Shown here piece by piece: positions 34,119-49,789 of a stretch of DNA of 64,000 nucleotides; within the stretch, counting starts at the first letter, position 1, and each line of letters begins with the position of its first letter. Below the pieces are notes generated by a model that was given only the letters and a program-made list of their open reading frames with translations, had not been told where the DNA came from and searched no databases. This DNA is from Amoebidium appalachense (taxonomy: Eukaryota > Ichthyosporea), in the NCBI GenBank assembly GCA_963693365.1, contig CAVNZM010000008.1, forward strand, positions 10,106,001 to 10,170,000, read 5' to 3'. Made by a program: the position numbers and the translations under genes.

Positions 34119-34128
34119 TTTATTTATT
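34119..34128 (-). terminator. Poly(A) signals of left cysteine-rich gene
   Basis: AATAAATAAA on the minus strand at the same distance from the stop as in the right copy. Confidence 0.6.
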
Positions 34129-34373
34129 GGCCTTGTCGGGCTCAACGTGAGGTTCTGTACACTAATTAAAGTAATTATCACCATGCAGCCAGCTGCAGGT
34201 ATGATATATCATTCTATAATATGCACACCATCTCATATCAGTATATTACACACGAAGACAACTATGTATACGGGGAGTTACCGTGAAATCGGAAGCTAAG
34301 TGAAAACAATACACGTCAGAACATTGAATGGTCTGACTTTAAAAGCGGCCTTGCTATTGGTGCATCCATTCAG

Positions 34374-35177
34374 TTACAAGACCCAGGGGCTGGAGCCGCA
34401 GCAGCTGCTCTCGAGGCACTTTGGCACATTCGGGTAGAGGTTGCTGTAGCGCGTGCACTCCTTGCCGGTCTGCAGATACTTGCCCGACGGGCACGTCACA
34501 TCGTTGGCCGCCGCCCAGCAGTCACACCGCCAGTCGTAGTTTGTGCCCGTGGGCGTAGGGTACGCAGAGCATGCGGGGGTGGGGGTCACGGGGTGGAGTG
34601 TGGGGGTGGGCGTGGGGGTCTTTGTGGTGGTGGTGGTTGTCGTCTCCACGAGGGCGCAGCACTGCGCCTTGCTGCACGGCCCAATGCCGTTCTGCTGCAC
34701 CTGCGCAGTACCCGTGGTGGTGGGAACATTCTCGAAGCACTCGTAGTCTTCCAGAACGCTCTGCCAGTTGCTGACACGTGGCCAGCCGCACTGCACGCCC
34801 GAGTCCGTCCAGTCGTAGCAGTTGGAGAGCACCTTCACGTATTGCACGCAGCAGTAGTCGCTGCTGCAGGCATCGTCATCGCTTCCATTCTCGACACATG
34901 ATTGGCTGGCCACACCGTTTGCACACTTCACACTGTTGTCTTTGGTCCAGGCCGAGCACGTGGTCTCGACCTCTGTGGGGGTGCAGCAGTACTCGGTGCC
35001 GCACGAGTTTGTGTCGGTGAAGGTGGCGGGGTTGCACATGTGCGTGGTCTGCACGGAGTTGTAGCAGACGGTGCCCGAGTTGTCCACCCACGTGCTGCAC
35101 GAGATCAGAGTGCTCTTGGCTGCTGTGTGGGCTGCAAGGGCGGCAAGGGCCGCGGCAATGTGGGTGATGGTCGCCAT
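34374..35177 (-). CDS. Secreted four-module cysteine-rich protein, left copy
   Basis: An intronless 267-codon gene from the ATG at 35177. Residues 1-20 form a signal peptide (ATITHIAAALAALAAH). Four cysteine modules follow (about 27-65, 74-110, 120-174, 218-260), each with C-X2-W near its start and C-X4-CC at its end: CGTEYCC, CSSDYCC, CSKAQCC, CLESSCC. A Thr/Pro linker (about 178-206) separates modules 3 and 4 and looks like an O-glycosylated spacer. No known family comes to mind; a disulfide-rich extracellular or wall protein is the best inference. A TATA box lies about 240 bp upstream and AATAAA about 250 bp downstream. It differs from the right copy at residues 10 (Ala), 106 (Ser) and 188 (Pro). 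Confidence 0.85.
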   Translation of the reverse strand: MATITHIAAALAALAAHTAAKSTLISCSTWVDNSGTVCYNSVQTTHMCNPATFTDTNSCGTEYCCTPTEVETTCSAWTKDNSVKCANGVASQSCVENGSDDDACSSDYCCVQYVKVLSNCYDWTDSGVQCGWPRVSNWQSVLEDYECFENVPTTTGTAQVQQNGIGPCSKAQCCALVETTTTTTTKTPTPTPTLHPVTPTPACSAYPTPTGTNYDWRCDCWAAANDVTCPSGKYLQTGKECTRYSNLYPNVPKCLESSCCGSSPWVL

Positions 35178-35414
35178 GGTGCCTTGAGTAGAGCGTGCTC
35201 AGGCTGGTGGGCGTGTTGAAGGTATTGTTTATTAATTAAGCTTAAGTGATCGTGTTCCTAGTGTTGCATAATAAGCGCAGGATCTACGGCGTATTACAGC
35301 GTTGCGTAATAAGCGTATCTTTGCTTCTGATGATTCTGAAGTTGTTGCCGATGATTATTGTTTGTACTCGTAGCGCTGTGGAATGACTGTTCATGGTGGG
35401 GCAAGGTCGGTTGT

Positions 35415-35421
35415 TTATATA
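35415..35421 (-). promoter_or_regulatory. TATA box of left cysteine-rich gene
   Basis: TATATAA on the minus strand within GGAGTATATAAACAACC, matching the right copy. CCAATAGGAAGTG upstream is also shared and may be a CCAAT-type element. Confidence 0.7.
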
Positions 35422-35540
35422 CTCCTTGGTTCTTAGCAGTCAACCAATCACATCTCAGAAACAGATTGTCACTTCCTATTGGTTAAATGATCCCGGAATC
35501 GATTTCTGGAATCTAGAGCCTGGAGGATGACGAAAACTAC

Positions 35541-35629
35541 ACCCCGCGGTTACCATCCCATGTAGGCTGCGTACGCGGACCGCCACGACTGATCTACACT
35601 GTGATGTCATGGGATGTTAACCGCGGGGT
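35541..35629. repeat. Inverted repeat / stem-loop in the divergent spacer
   Basis: ACCCCGCGGTTACCATCCCATG (35541-35562, 22 bp) is repeated in inverted form at 35608-35629 with one mismatch, around a 45-bp loop. It lies between the two cysteine-rich genes, just outside the left arm. It could be a small fold-back element or a regulatory palindrome. Confidence 0.7.
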
Positions 35630-35665
35630 GTACACGGGGACCGGGTACTTACCGCACCAGGAGCA

Positions 35666-36436
<771 letters not shown>

Positions 36437-36479
36437 AACGCACACACGCACCAGCAACACCACCACCCACCCGCCCTGC

Positions 36480-37370
36480 GCATCGATAATGAAGGCTTTT
36501 ATTCAATTTAATTACAGGGGTGCATCACATGGGCTAAATTAGTAATAAACTTGAAGACAACTGAAGGGGGAGAGGCCTTGGCCAACCCGATTACATCCGC
36601 CTGATTCTCACCTAGTCCCGGTCGGGGTCGACGTCCTTTGTTACCTTTGGCTACAGCTGTGACAGTGGCGCCACATTGCTGCTCAAAAGATTCAAGGATG
36701 TGTTTAACATAGACCTGCCATTTTCTGGATGCTTGTTTGTGTGCCTACAAAGCCCATACAAGGTTCAGCTGTGCTGTTACTCAACCGAAAAAACAGAGAG
36801 TGTGACAATGAACACGCATCATTCGTCATCCTTCGTCAGAACAAGCTTCCTCCAATCAAACAGCACGCTGCAAATTTGCAATGCGCATCTTGTTCAGGAG
36901 TCGGTCAGACTTGTGCATCGATGGCATGTGCACATGCCTGCAAGTCAGTAGTGACTTTTTTTGCCCGGCCCAGCTACACAAAGTAAAGTTCACGTACAAT
37001 AATAAATTATAGTATTAGTGACGCAAAAATCTATTCAAACGGCCGTTTAATTCCGGATATTCTTGAAATTGGGCCGAAATTGCTAGATCTATGGAATTGA
37101 TCAGGACCGTATCCAGATCAGCCAGATCTATTTTTTCTACTCGCGGTAAAAACTGAACAAGACCCTAAGACTAATGAACAGCCTATCAATCAAATAAAAG
37201 TACTATAATAGAAATTAATAGATGGGTGGTGACCAAAATCTTTCTAAAATATGTGCAGACTCATCGAGCCGGGTGTCGGAAGCCGGGATCCGACTGAGTG
37301 ACTCCCCTCTCCCGAGGGTTATTTTCATCGTCATCCCGCAGATTCCAGCACATAGATCACTTGGCCAATA
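36480..37370. other. Non-repetitive spacer with a weak ORF
   Basis: A plus-strand frame at about 36729-36986 encodes a Cys-rich end (CASCSGVGQTCASMACAHAC) but has no ATG or splice context I trust. It may be a decayed transposase or zinc-binding fragment. Nothing else is seen. Confidence 0.3.
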
Positions 37371-37421
37371 GGAAGTGGTTCTCAGTTTATGTGTAGCGAT
37401 GTGATTGTGAGAACCCCGGAG

Positions 37422-37428
37422 TATATAA
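37422..37428 (+). promoter_or_regulatory. TATA box of right cysteine-rich gene
   Basis: TATATAA within GGAGTATATAAACAACC, a block shared with the left copy although the flanking promoter sequence has diverged. Conservation of the block supports function. Confidence 0.7.
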
Positions 37429-37614
37429 ACAACCCAACTTGCCTGACAATGCATCAGTTATTCCACAGCGCCACACACAAGTTCAAACATCGCCATCGGC
37501 ACAACTTCAGAAACAGAGGTAAAGATTCTACACTTATTGCGCAACGCTAAGAACACGTTCACTTTACAAACAGAACTTTCCACACGCCCACTAGCACACT
37601 CTACTCCAGACACC

Positions 37615-38418
37615 ATGGCGACCATCACCCACATTGCCGCAACCCTTGCCGCCCTTGCAGCCCACACAGCAGCCAAGAGCACTCTGATCTCGTGCAGCAC
37701 GTGGGTGGACAACTCGGGCACCGTCTGCTACAACTCCGTGCAGACCACGCACATGTGCAACCCCGCCACCTTCACCGACACAAACTCGTGCGGCACCGAG
37801 TACTGCTGCACCCCCACAGAGGTCGAGACCACGTGCTCGGCCTGGACCAAAGACAACAGTGTGAAGTGTGCAAACGGTGTGGCCAGCCAATCATGTGTCG
37901 AGAATGGAAGCGATGACGATGCCTGCAGCAACGACTACTGCTGCGTGCAATACGTGAAGGTGCTCTCCAACTGCTACGACTGGACGGACTCGGGCGTGCA
38001 GTGCGGCTGGCCACGTGTCAGCAACTGGCAGAGCGTTCTGGAAGACTACGAGTGCTTCGAGAATGTTCCCACCACCACGGGTACTGCGCAGGTGCAGCAG
38101 AACGGCATTGGGCCGTGCAGCAAGGCGCAGTGCTGCGCCCTCGTGGAGACGACAACCACCACCACCACAAAGACCCTCACGCCCACCCCCACACTCCACC
38201 CCGTGACCCCCACCCCCGCATGCTCTGCGTACCCTACGCCCACGGGCACAAACTACGACTGGCGGTGTGACTGCTGGGCGGCGGCCAACGATGTGACGTG
38301 CCCGTCGGGCAAGTATCTGCAGACCGGCAAGGAGTGCACGCGCTACAGCAACCTCTACCCGAATGTGCCAAAGTGCCTCGAGAGCAGCTGCTGCGGCTCC
38401 AGCCCCTGGGTCTTGTAA
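37615..38418 (+). CDS. Secreted four-module cysteine-rich protein, right copy
   Basis: Inverted duplicate of the gene at 34374-35177 with the same length (267 codons), signal peptide, four C-X2-W...C-X4-CC modules and Thr/Pro linker. Only three residues differ: Thr10, Asn106 and Leu188. The ATG at 37615 is chosen because it matches the left copy; the open frame upstream has no ATG. The TATA box at 37422 is about 190 bp upstream and AATAAATAAA lies about 245 bp after the stop. The two genes are transcribed away from each other. Near-identity of coding and 3' sequence beside diverged 5' sequence suggests recent duplication or gene conversion. Confidence 0.85.
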   Translation: MATITHIAATLAALAAHTAAKSTLISCSTWVDNSGTVCYNSVQTTHMCNPATFTDTNSCGTEYCCTPTEVETTCSAWTKDNSVKCANGVASQSCVENGSDDDACSNDYCCVQYVKVLSNCYDWTDSGVQCGWPRVSNWQSVLEDYECFENVPTTTGTAQVQQNGIGPCSKAQCCALVETTTTTTTKTLTPTPTLHPVTPTPACSAYPTPTGTNYDWRCDCWAAANDVTCPSGKYLQTGKECTRYSNLYPNVPKCLESSCCGSSPWVL

Positions 38419-38663
38419 CTGAATGGATGCACCAATAGCAAGGCCGCTTTTAAAGTCAGACCATTCAATGTTCTGACGTGTATTGTTTTCACTTAGCTTC
38501 CGATTTCACGGTAACTCCCCGTATACATAGTTGTCTTCGTGTGTAATATGCTGATATGAGATGGTGTGCATATTATAGAATGATATTTCATACCTGCAGC
38601 TGGCTGCATGGTGATAATGACTTTAATTAGTGTACAGAACCTCACGTTGAGCCCGACAAGGCC

Positions 38664-38673
38664 AATAAATAAA
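38664..38673 (+). terminator. Poly(A) signals of right cysteine-rich gene
   Basis: Two overlapping AATAAA hexamers (AATAAATAAA) about 245 bp after the stop codon, conserved in the left copy. Confidence 0.6.
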
Positions 38674-38897
38674 CTACACTGCTGTTCCACAGAATCGTTG
38701 TGTTTCTTCATGCTGCAGTTCTGGCGGTACACAGCTCCTGATTCATCGTTTCTTTTTCTTTAACGCCCCACTAATCTGCCCTACCAGAGAAACATCCAAA
38801 TGCTTGATCATGTCGTGTGTAGCCCCCCAATCCCCCACGGCGCTCCAGACCTCTCTGTTCAGCTCTCCGTCCCTCTCTCCCTCTCTCTCCATCCATC

Positions 38898-39902
<1,005 letters not shown>

Positions 39903-39916
39903 TCCCCCCTCCCACA

Positions 39917-40283
39917 AGGCCCCAACCACATCGGCAGAGTCAGCTTGCAAAAGTAGGATTTTTCTGGCAAAAGCGGAAATACTCTTCAAAAAGCGGAATT
40001 TTTCTGCAAAGAGCAGAATTGCTCTGCAAAAGCAGAATCACTCTGCTTTTAGTAGAATTGTTCTGCTTTTAGCAGAATTATTCAGCAGAAAGCAGAAATA
40101 TTCTGCTTAATCTGCTTTTAGCAGAACAATTCTGTTTTTAGCAGATTGATTCATTCTGCTTGTAGCAGATTGATTCTGCTTTGAGCAGATTGATTCTGCT
40201 TTTGCAGAATAATTTTGCGCAGTGCAGAATAATTCTGCTTTTGATTCTGCTTTTACTTGACTCAGTCGATGTGGTTGGACCCT
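39917..40283. mobile_element. Fold-back element 1 with GCAGAAT palindrome array
   Basis: Terminal inverted repeats share CAACCACATCG and TGAGTCA-like sequence; both ends begin AGG. The interior (about 39955-40255) is a degenerate array of AGCAGAAT / ATTCTGCT units that pair with each other. Flanking CCCACA at 39911-39916 and 40284-40289 could be a target-site duplication, though the region is C/CA-rich. No coding capacity is seen. It is related to the element at 49947-50501. Confidence 0.7.
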
Positions 40284-42551
<2,268 letters not shown>

Positions 42552-43576
42552 TTAGCCCTGTGTAAGCGTTGGGGCAATGGGACTAGGTGTGGTTGCAGAG
42601 GAAAAAAATGGCAAAGGGATCGATCTGGTTCGTCGCCTGCGCAGGAGTGTCCGATTAATGATGATCGGACATGTACGCCGATTGTGGCCTGTCTGAAGGC
42701 ACCCACTGCACATGTAGTGGGGGGGATTTTTACCCTTGACGGATATTTCTTCAGGGGGGTTTTCCTTCGAAACTTCAACCATGGTAGGATTTTGTTTCGA
42801 ATATTTATCCTCACCCATAGGGGGTTTTTCCTTCAAAATTTCAACCATATCACCCTCTCCGGAGAGTCCCACAACATTTCCTGCCATGTTTGCCGAATTT
42901 TCGCTCTGCATGTCTGACCTCCCCGCCTCATCTTCCGATTTCACCGCTACCTCCATTTCGGCGATCGGATCCGACCCCAACCCCGTTTCTCTCTTTTCTT
43001 GCACAGTTGCCAAAAGGGGAGAGAGTGAAATCATTCCCTGCCATTTTCCTGGGCCCGAAATAAAATCCGGTGGAGAATCCATCTCTAATGATTCATGGTT
43101 GGAGAGCGAAAGGGAATCGAATAGTCGCGGCATGCTATCGTTCGATTCCAAAAGAAGAGACATGAGCGTGTGGTCAAAGTCCAAGGGTTCGGCCCTGGGG
43201 AGGGGGGCTGTATGCGGAGCGGCGAAATTTCCGTGGCTGCATGACCGCGGTCGGGAGCCAAGGCGGGCCCGAGGGGGGGTTTTAGCCGTTTGTGAAATTG
43301 GGTTGTGGCGGTTGGAAGGGCGAGGAGTAGGGGGACACTGGAACGAGACACCGTGGAATGTTTGGGTTGCGGGGGGAGCTGTGTCGTCTCACAATGGGTG
43401 GCTTCTCGCGGCCGGCAGTGGTGGTTGTGGTGAGATTAGTTGCGCTGGTGCGGTTTACGCTGCGCATGGCGGTGTCCAGTAGAAGGTCGACCGTCTGTGC
43501 ATTTTTTTTTTTTTTTGGGTAACAGTGTGTGGGGAGGACGAAAGTAAGAAAAGAGACCACCAGCCCCTCCCCCCCA

Positions 43577-43623
<47 letters not shown>

Positions 43624-44506
43624 AAAAAAAAAAAAGGAAAAAAAAAGTCCACCGTACTCCCCCCCCCCCCCCCCCTTCCCCCCCCCAAAAAAGGCCACCG
43701 TAGATCCTATCGTCCCCCCCCCCCCCCTCCCCCTTTCTTTTAAGGTGTATTCTCCGCCTCCCTCTCTCTCTTTCTCTCAGTCAAAAAACATGTGCCTTCC
43801 ACTACTAATCAGTCGTTTTGCTTGTACAGGCGGCTTTTTTCCCCCCATATTTCACCTGTTCTTCCTCCACACATGACTTCCGATGCACAAAAACTTATAC
43901 TAAATCGTAAAATTCCGTCAATCTAAATCATATGAACACTTTCTATTGGTTGGTTTGATTTCTTACCTGTTGGTCAATGTCGCAGTTATGAATATCCGCA
44001 GGCGGGTGTTCCCCGTTAACCTGCACCAACAAATGTTCGCAAATCAAATTCAACTCAGACACCTCCACGCTGCCCAACTTTAAATCATCACTTTCCGAGG
44101 CCTCTTCATTTTCCTTTGCACAAACCTCCGAAAACTGGTGTGGCTCCTCTGCGAAAGACACACTCGCATATGGGGTGTCTGTGGTGTCTGAAAAGGATGG
44201 GGAAGAATCATAAGCCCGGCCTGGTGTCGGGCGGTGAGTTGTTGTGTCTGCTGGGTCGGCAGACATCCATTGGCACATGTCATCGATAATACTGTCTACA
44301 TTCTCGTACGTAGCCACACCTATCTTTCTTTTTGTTAGCGGAAATACGTGTGGGTGTGCCGTGTGTTTTACGGTGTTTTGCAGAACGTATTCCGTGTCGG
44401 ACTCGTCAAAAACGGGATCGGAAAAAGACTCCATCGCATGTTGATAATATCTCCATTCTGTAGTTTCTCCGCTTAAAAACGCAGAAGGGGGTTCCTGGAA
44501 TGTCAT
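42552..44506 (-). CDS. CCHC zinc-knuckle protein, two exons, probable frame break
   Basis: Exon 1 runs 44506 (ATG) to 43967 and encodes 180 mainly acidic, Ser/Thr-rich residues; its donor CAACAG|GTAAGAAA is excellent. Exon 2 begins at 43494 after TGCACAG, in phase. In the annotated frame it stops at 43282 (251 residues in all). A second frame opens near 43350, beside a C6 run, and reads without a stop to 42552. It encodes a Ser-rich region, then MCSGCLQTGHNRRTC, a C-X2-C-X4-H-X4-C zinc knuckle, and RRRRTR. A one-base change at the C6 run, or an alternative acceptor (GACACAG), would fuse both parts. Zinc knuckles usually bind RNA or single-stranded DNA. No larger family was recognised. Confidence 0.6.
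43570..43737. repeat. Poly-C and poly-A tracts in CCHC-gene intron
   Basis: C run to 43613, about 23 A, then further C runs, between exons 1 and 2 of the zinc-knuckle gene. Confidence 0.9.
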
Positions 44507-47390
44507 GGGTATGCGGTTGCTATGTGCACGGCGGACCTGTTGTGGTTTTGTGTTGCCACGAAACTGACTCCCGTCAAAAAATGAATTTTCTTTCGACGAT
44601 CACTCACCAGGGGTGGGCCTTAGTCCCGCGCTTGAAGTTCCTTGTTGATGCATCTTATTGAAAATTTAAAATGTGACGTTCAACGGCGGCTGAACGGTGT
44701 TGCCTCGTTAATCAGAATAGGACCAGACGAAGTGTTTTTGATAGAAATATTATGTGAATTGGATTAATCAGAACTAAACGGTAGACTTGAGTACTGTGCG
44801 CCGTGCTTATGCATTTGATACCATAAGTTCACGTTAAGGCACTGACATGATATGCAAGTGCAGGCATGTATGTGAGCAATGGGACCGGAAAAGAATCGGC
44901 ACAACTAACAGCACACTTGAAAAATTGTGCTTGTTGTAGCTCAACAGGTTGTTTTGAACTTGTTTTTCTTTGTGTACTCAATTGCAATGAGAATCAGGGC
45001 AGCTGCAACTCCTAATAATATGTGTATACATACAAAAAGCTTGGAAACGATGGACCTGTTTGCCGTGAAAAACAGCAATACCGGTATCTAAGGCTGATAT
45101 TATAAGTTCAATGGCACCAGGTAGTGAGAGAACCTTTCAAAAATGCGTTTGGACACTCTCCTAGAAACAGTGACGGGTGTGGACTGAATGATTCCAACTT
45201 CTATCTATACTGGCTCCTATTATTACAAGGAGTGCACTTTCAACTGAGGACACAAACCGGGCTCAGTCGACTCAAGAACATGCCCGCTCTCCTCAGGTTC
45301 CAATTCAGGCTGTGGTATGTGACTTTGTGTTTCGCAGGCATGCATCCGCTGAGTCACTGTTAGTACTCCCTCCGGTGCGGACCTCATGCGTGAGAGAGAC
45401 CCAGGGCTCGGAAATATAATAAGGACATATTTTAGGTTACGTGGTAATGATGGATAGTTGTACGAATAAAAGAGATTTTAAACCATCACATGGAAAAGAA
45501 AGTTGTAGGCTGGAGGGGGCGAGGAGTAGCGGCTCAAATGTATGTAGCAAAAGTTTGGAAAATGTTTATGACCCGAGGCCAAGCTTGCATCCGTGGAGCT
45601 AGCGAGCGGTGCACTCCAAAAACAATCATGGAAACAGAAATAGAAGTAGTTATTTAAAATGCATTGCTCGTGTGTTAGCCTGTGTGATACTCAATTTATT
45701 TTAGCATTAGCTTTTGGAAAGTCCAATGTATATAGTACCTCTTGCAGCTGGAACACGAGACGCGCCACACGTGTTTTTTTGAGGCGTGTGCACATGCAGC
45801 ACCCGGGGCTGGATGATGCGCCCTTACACATGCACAACCGTCAAGTCAGGTCCGATTGGTGAATCGAAATATGGATATAGTAATGTGTGATAGATGTCCA
45901 ATACGTAGATCTGTTTAGTGATCCCAAGGTGCATTCCGAAACCGTGCAGCCAGCCCGCGGCCGCGGCGGGCCGGCCGCGGCCATGGCGCCAAGCCTTTTG
46001 TGTGGTTGGAATCAACACCCCAAAGGCCGTTGGTCATTCTTCCAAGTGTGTTTCTATAATATTTCCAATGAAACAATGAAATAAGATAACAGTCTGTAAT
46101 GACCATTATGTGTGCACGCTGTTTTGAGGAAATCAACACATTACGCATGCAGTATCTCAAATTCCATGCATACATACCAGCATACCACATTAAAACATGT
46201 TTTGTGCTGACCAATAGTAGAACAGATGATGTTTATTTTCTTGCCGGTTCGTGAAAGCGTCATCTGACGCCCCTTCGCGGCCACTTCGGCATATGAAATT
46301 CGGCATGAATGGTACATGGGTTATAAACCGTTACAGCAGAGGGTAAACCCTTAAACTTCTAATTTCAAACACTCAATTGTATTTTTGCGTTAGTTAAAAC
46401 TTGAGAGCCGTTTTTTATAGGTCCAAAATTCTTGCGGGCCTTGTGCACTTACTAACAGTCTTCGGAATCGAGGGTTCGGGCCAAATATTTAGACCTACCA
46501 ATTATACAGCAACGATGACGTCAATTCTTCACCATAAATGGAGTTCCTGGTAACGTGGTAGCCCTGCTCCCACGCTTCAACAGGCGCTGGAAGTTGCCTG
46601 AAACACGTCACAGACGACGTCACGTGTGCCTCACGTGTTCTTCTTCTGTATGGTCATTGACCGTCGACGTGTATCATACGGGTGAAAACTACATGATGTG
46701 CACAAGATTGCCACGTGTGTTTATGCACGTGTCAAGTCGAGGCCTGGGCTGCATGCGCAGCTGTAATACCACCTGTACACACGTGCACACGTGCACATGC
46801 ATGTGCGGTATGTCAAGACTTTTGCTTTGATGAGTCTTTGAGCTCCCTTCAAAATTGCAACAATCCTCTACTTAAGGCATTGAATCCTGACAATGGTGCA
46901 TGGCCATGGGCACATTGATAATACACATGCGTATCCATACTTCCTGTGCATGCATACTGTGCCACAACTTGCAATATTATGACTCCAAAACGGTAGTAGA
47001 TCTAGAGTCCACGGGTGGGCACGGTGGTGGAATTTAAGCCCGGGCCACCAGGTGGCCGCTTGATCGCCAAGCAAACGCAATGCACACAACAATAGTAGTC
47101 TTTTTTCGGTTGCCCACTGAGTCCCTACTATTACTGTGTAACTGCACAGTCAGGCCAGACTCACGTGCACGTGGGGGGCTCGGGGGTCTGGACCTGGCGG
47201 CAACGGAGAAGTGCAAACGATATCAAATGACACGAACATGTGATAATATGGGTCCAAACGTTAACGCATGCCACACACTCGGTGAATGTGACATGTACAA
47301 ATGTGTCTGTGCAACATGTGAACAGCAGCTGCTACGTAGCCCACCACATTGACAGCCCCAGGGACTCGAAGCCAACGTTCGGGCCACAAC
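44507..47390. other. Spacer, no gene recognised
   Basis: 2.9 kb of mostly non-repetitive DNA between the divergent CCHC and secreted-protein genes. A short GC-rich palindromic patch (CCGCGGCCGCGGCGGGCCGG) occurs near 45955. Short frames here lack motifs, codon character or splice support. Confidence 0.5.
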
Positions 47391-47391
47391 T

Positions 47392-47398
47392 TATAAAT
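47392..47398 (+). promoter_or_regulatory. TATA box of secreted-protein gene
   Basis: TATAAAT about 137 bp upstream of the ATG at 47529, a spacing similar to other genes in this window. Confidence 0.5.
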
Positions 47399-47528
47399 GC
47401 AGGCGATGTGAATAAACCTGCAAGCTGTGAAAGCGAATATTCTTTCCAGCATATATTTCTGCTGTTACTGACACCTGACCATCATTACCATTAACTTTCA
47501 CACACACACTGTCGTGGATGTACCAGGC

Positions 47529-48056
47529 ATGCATCCCACCATGCAGCAAAAAAAGGGACCACAGACGCTCGGCCTCGCCTTCACCATTACCCTTCTCCTG
47601 GCCACCTGCATTCTCGCCATCCCCATCACCAACCAACTCGAAAACCATGCCGCCAATGACATCCACACAGAGTTTTCTTCCCTGAGGCTCCACCGCCGTC
47701 AGGGGACCTTTGATTGCTCTACACGCAACGCTGAGCCGCTTATAGAAAATCCCACTCGCCCCGAACACTGCCGCTGCCGATGGGGCCTTGTGTGGTCTGC
47801 AATGAACGGAGGGTGTGTGTCTTGCTGTGCGCGTGTGCCTGACACCGCGGCGTGTGAAAGAACTTATCAGTTCCGTGGATACACCGAGGTAGGAAATCCC
47901 TAAACAAGGACCTAAAAAGCGTGTGAAACAATCGTTATGACAAACATTCCATGCCATGTTGGTGTTTTCCGTGTTTGGGTTTTGTGGCCAAGATTAGCTA
48001 GAAAATGGATGGAGGGAAGGGGGAGGAGGGGCGGAGGTTTGGAGGAGGGAGGGAGG

Positions 48057-48087
<31 letters not shown>

Positions 48088-49372
48088 GTGGGGGGGAGGG
48101 GGGAGGGGGGGGGGGGAGAGGGGGGGGGGGGGGGGGGAGGGGGGGGGGGCGGGGAGAGCATTATAAGCACTTCAAAAGTGTATTGTTTGACAGAGTAAAA
48201 AACCGAATCAGAAAACTCGCGGCGAAACTGTTTCGGACATCCTTTTGGCTTGATTGTCAACTATGAGCTCTCCGGAAGGGGGCGCGGGGGGGGGGGGGGG
48301 GGGGGGGGGGGAGGGGGGGGGGGGGGAAGGCCCTGAGGGAGGGTGGAGGGCGAGGGGGAGAGGAAAGGGGGCAGGGTGAGGGGGGGGAGGGGGGAGGGGG
48401 AGGGGGGAGGGGAGGAGGGGGGGGGAGGGGGGAGCTTGAGCCATGCATGATGCGGCCCCGTGTTTATTTTGCCAAGAGTCTAGCCCCAGATTGGATACCA
48501 TGCAACCCCAAACTTATGGCTGTTAACTAAATCCGACATGATGATTCATGGTTTATACGCCTGCCAACCACTGCGTCCAAAGTTTTGGGCCACTTATGAC
48601 GTGGTCTATCTTCTTCCCCGCGTTTTAACAGTTTAAACCTTCATGCACAAAACAAATAGCTTATCAATATAGATTTATGCACGGGTCTGATTTCGTTACC
48701 GATTACCATATAATCTTGTCGGTACCAAGTTAGTTGTGATCCCACACACAACTATAGCTCATCTAACCCATGCTTTGCAGTATGTGACATCTGGGGTGAC
48801 TGAGACCGCCGGGCCTGCGCCTGCCGAATCATCCCCCGGAGCTGCCGTCAACATGGGGGCATGCCGTCCCGTGAGTGGATAGGAGGGGCTGGCAAACCAC
48901 CCCTTACCGTGTTTTGAATTACGGACGTGTCGGGGGTCTGTTTACAATTGTTTGCTTCCAAATTGTGGGTAAATATCGAAGAAGATACTGGCAATTGGTC
49001 ATGAAGTGAAAATCTGTGGCTTGCATTTTCTAAAACATAAAACGGTTTTTTGAATCGATCCCGTCATAGGCAATGTACAGTATGGGTGTGGGTGGTGCTT
49101 GTCTCGGCAATCACTCCTGGGATAACATGTACCTATGGGATTTCACCTGCTTGAATTTCATCCCAAAAATCAGATCGCGGCATATTTTGTTTTAGGATTG
49201 CCGCTGGAAGTTGGTATCTTGCAAGGAAAATGCGAGGAGCAAGAGCAAAGTCACTGAAAAGCTGAGACTTTTGGGTGTCTGCTTGTATGGGAGTGGAGCA
49301 AGACGATGGAACCCTCGGGGATTCCGAAACGGAGTGACGTATGTACATTACATGGAGCCTGGGATTGACAAG
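47529..49372 (+). CDS. Secreted cysteine-containing protein, at least three exons
   Basis: Exons 47529-47888, 48781-48870 and 49196-49372 are all phase 0 with good sites (ACCGAG|GTAGGA, TTTGCAG, CGTCCC|GTGAGT, TTTTAG, GACAAG|GTATCGG), giving 209 residues so far. Residues 15-35 form a hydrophobic signal peptide (LAFTITLLLATCILAIP). A possible dibasic processing site HRRQG lies near residue 57, followed by C-R-C, CVSCC and further cysteines. Exon 2 is Ala/Pro/Ser-rich and exon 3 is basic. No family recognised. The frame of exon 3 also stays open past 49372 into poly-C DNA, so the 3' end is uncertain. A TATA box at 47392 supports the start. Confidence 0.65.
48062..48432. repeat. T run and G-rich tracts
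   Basis: T run 48062-48087, G-rich 48089-48150 and 48284-48432, inside intron 1 of the secreted-protein gene. Confidence 0.9.
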
Positions 49373-49428
49373 GTATCGGATATCATAGCAACAACACCGT
49401 TGCCATGTGCCAGTTTAGAAACTGAATT

Positions 49429-49742
49429 GCTCCCCCCTCCCCTCCCCCCCACTCTCCCCCTCCCCCCTCCCCCCCCCCCCCCCCTCCCCCCTCCCCGCCC
49501 CACCCCCCAGAGGGACGTTGGCAACCTCCGCTCCCTTCCGAGGCCTTCCCGCCTGCCCTCCCCCCTCCCCCTCCCTCCCCTTGCCGCGGGAAACTGCTGG
49601 GAAACTGCAAACCCCCCTCCCTCCCGGCATCGCTCCCCCCCCCCCCCCCCCCCCCCTCCCCCCCCCCCCCGGCAATGCAACCCTACTCCCCCCCTCCCCC
49701 TAACGCACGCCGCACGCACGCACGCACGCACACACGCACATA

Positions 49743-49774
<32 letters not shown>

Positions 49775-49789
49775 TGCACACGCACACAG

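Noticed and set aside
36676-36986. Cys-rich frame in the spacer between the cysteine-rich genes
   Set aside because: Starts without an ATG, no splice support and no family recognised; kept only as a note in the spacer entry.
37591-37890. Frames antisense or shifted to the cysteine-rich genes (also 34522-35219 and 37692-38270)
   Set aside because: Shadows of the real coding strand, mirrored in both arms of the inverted repeat.
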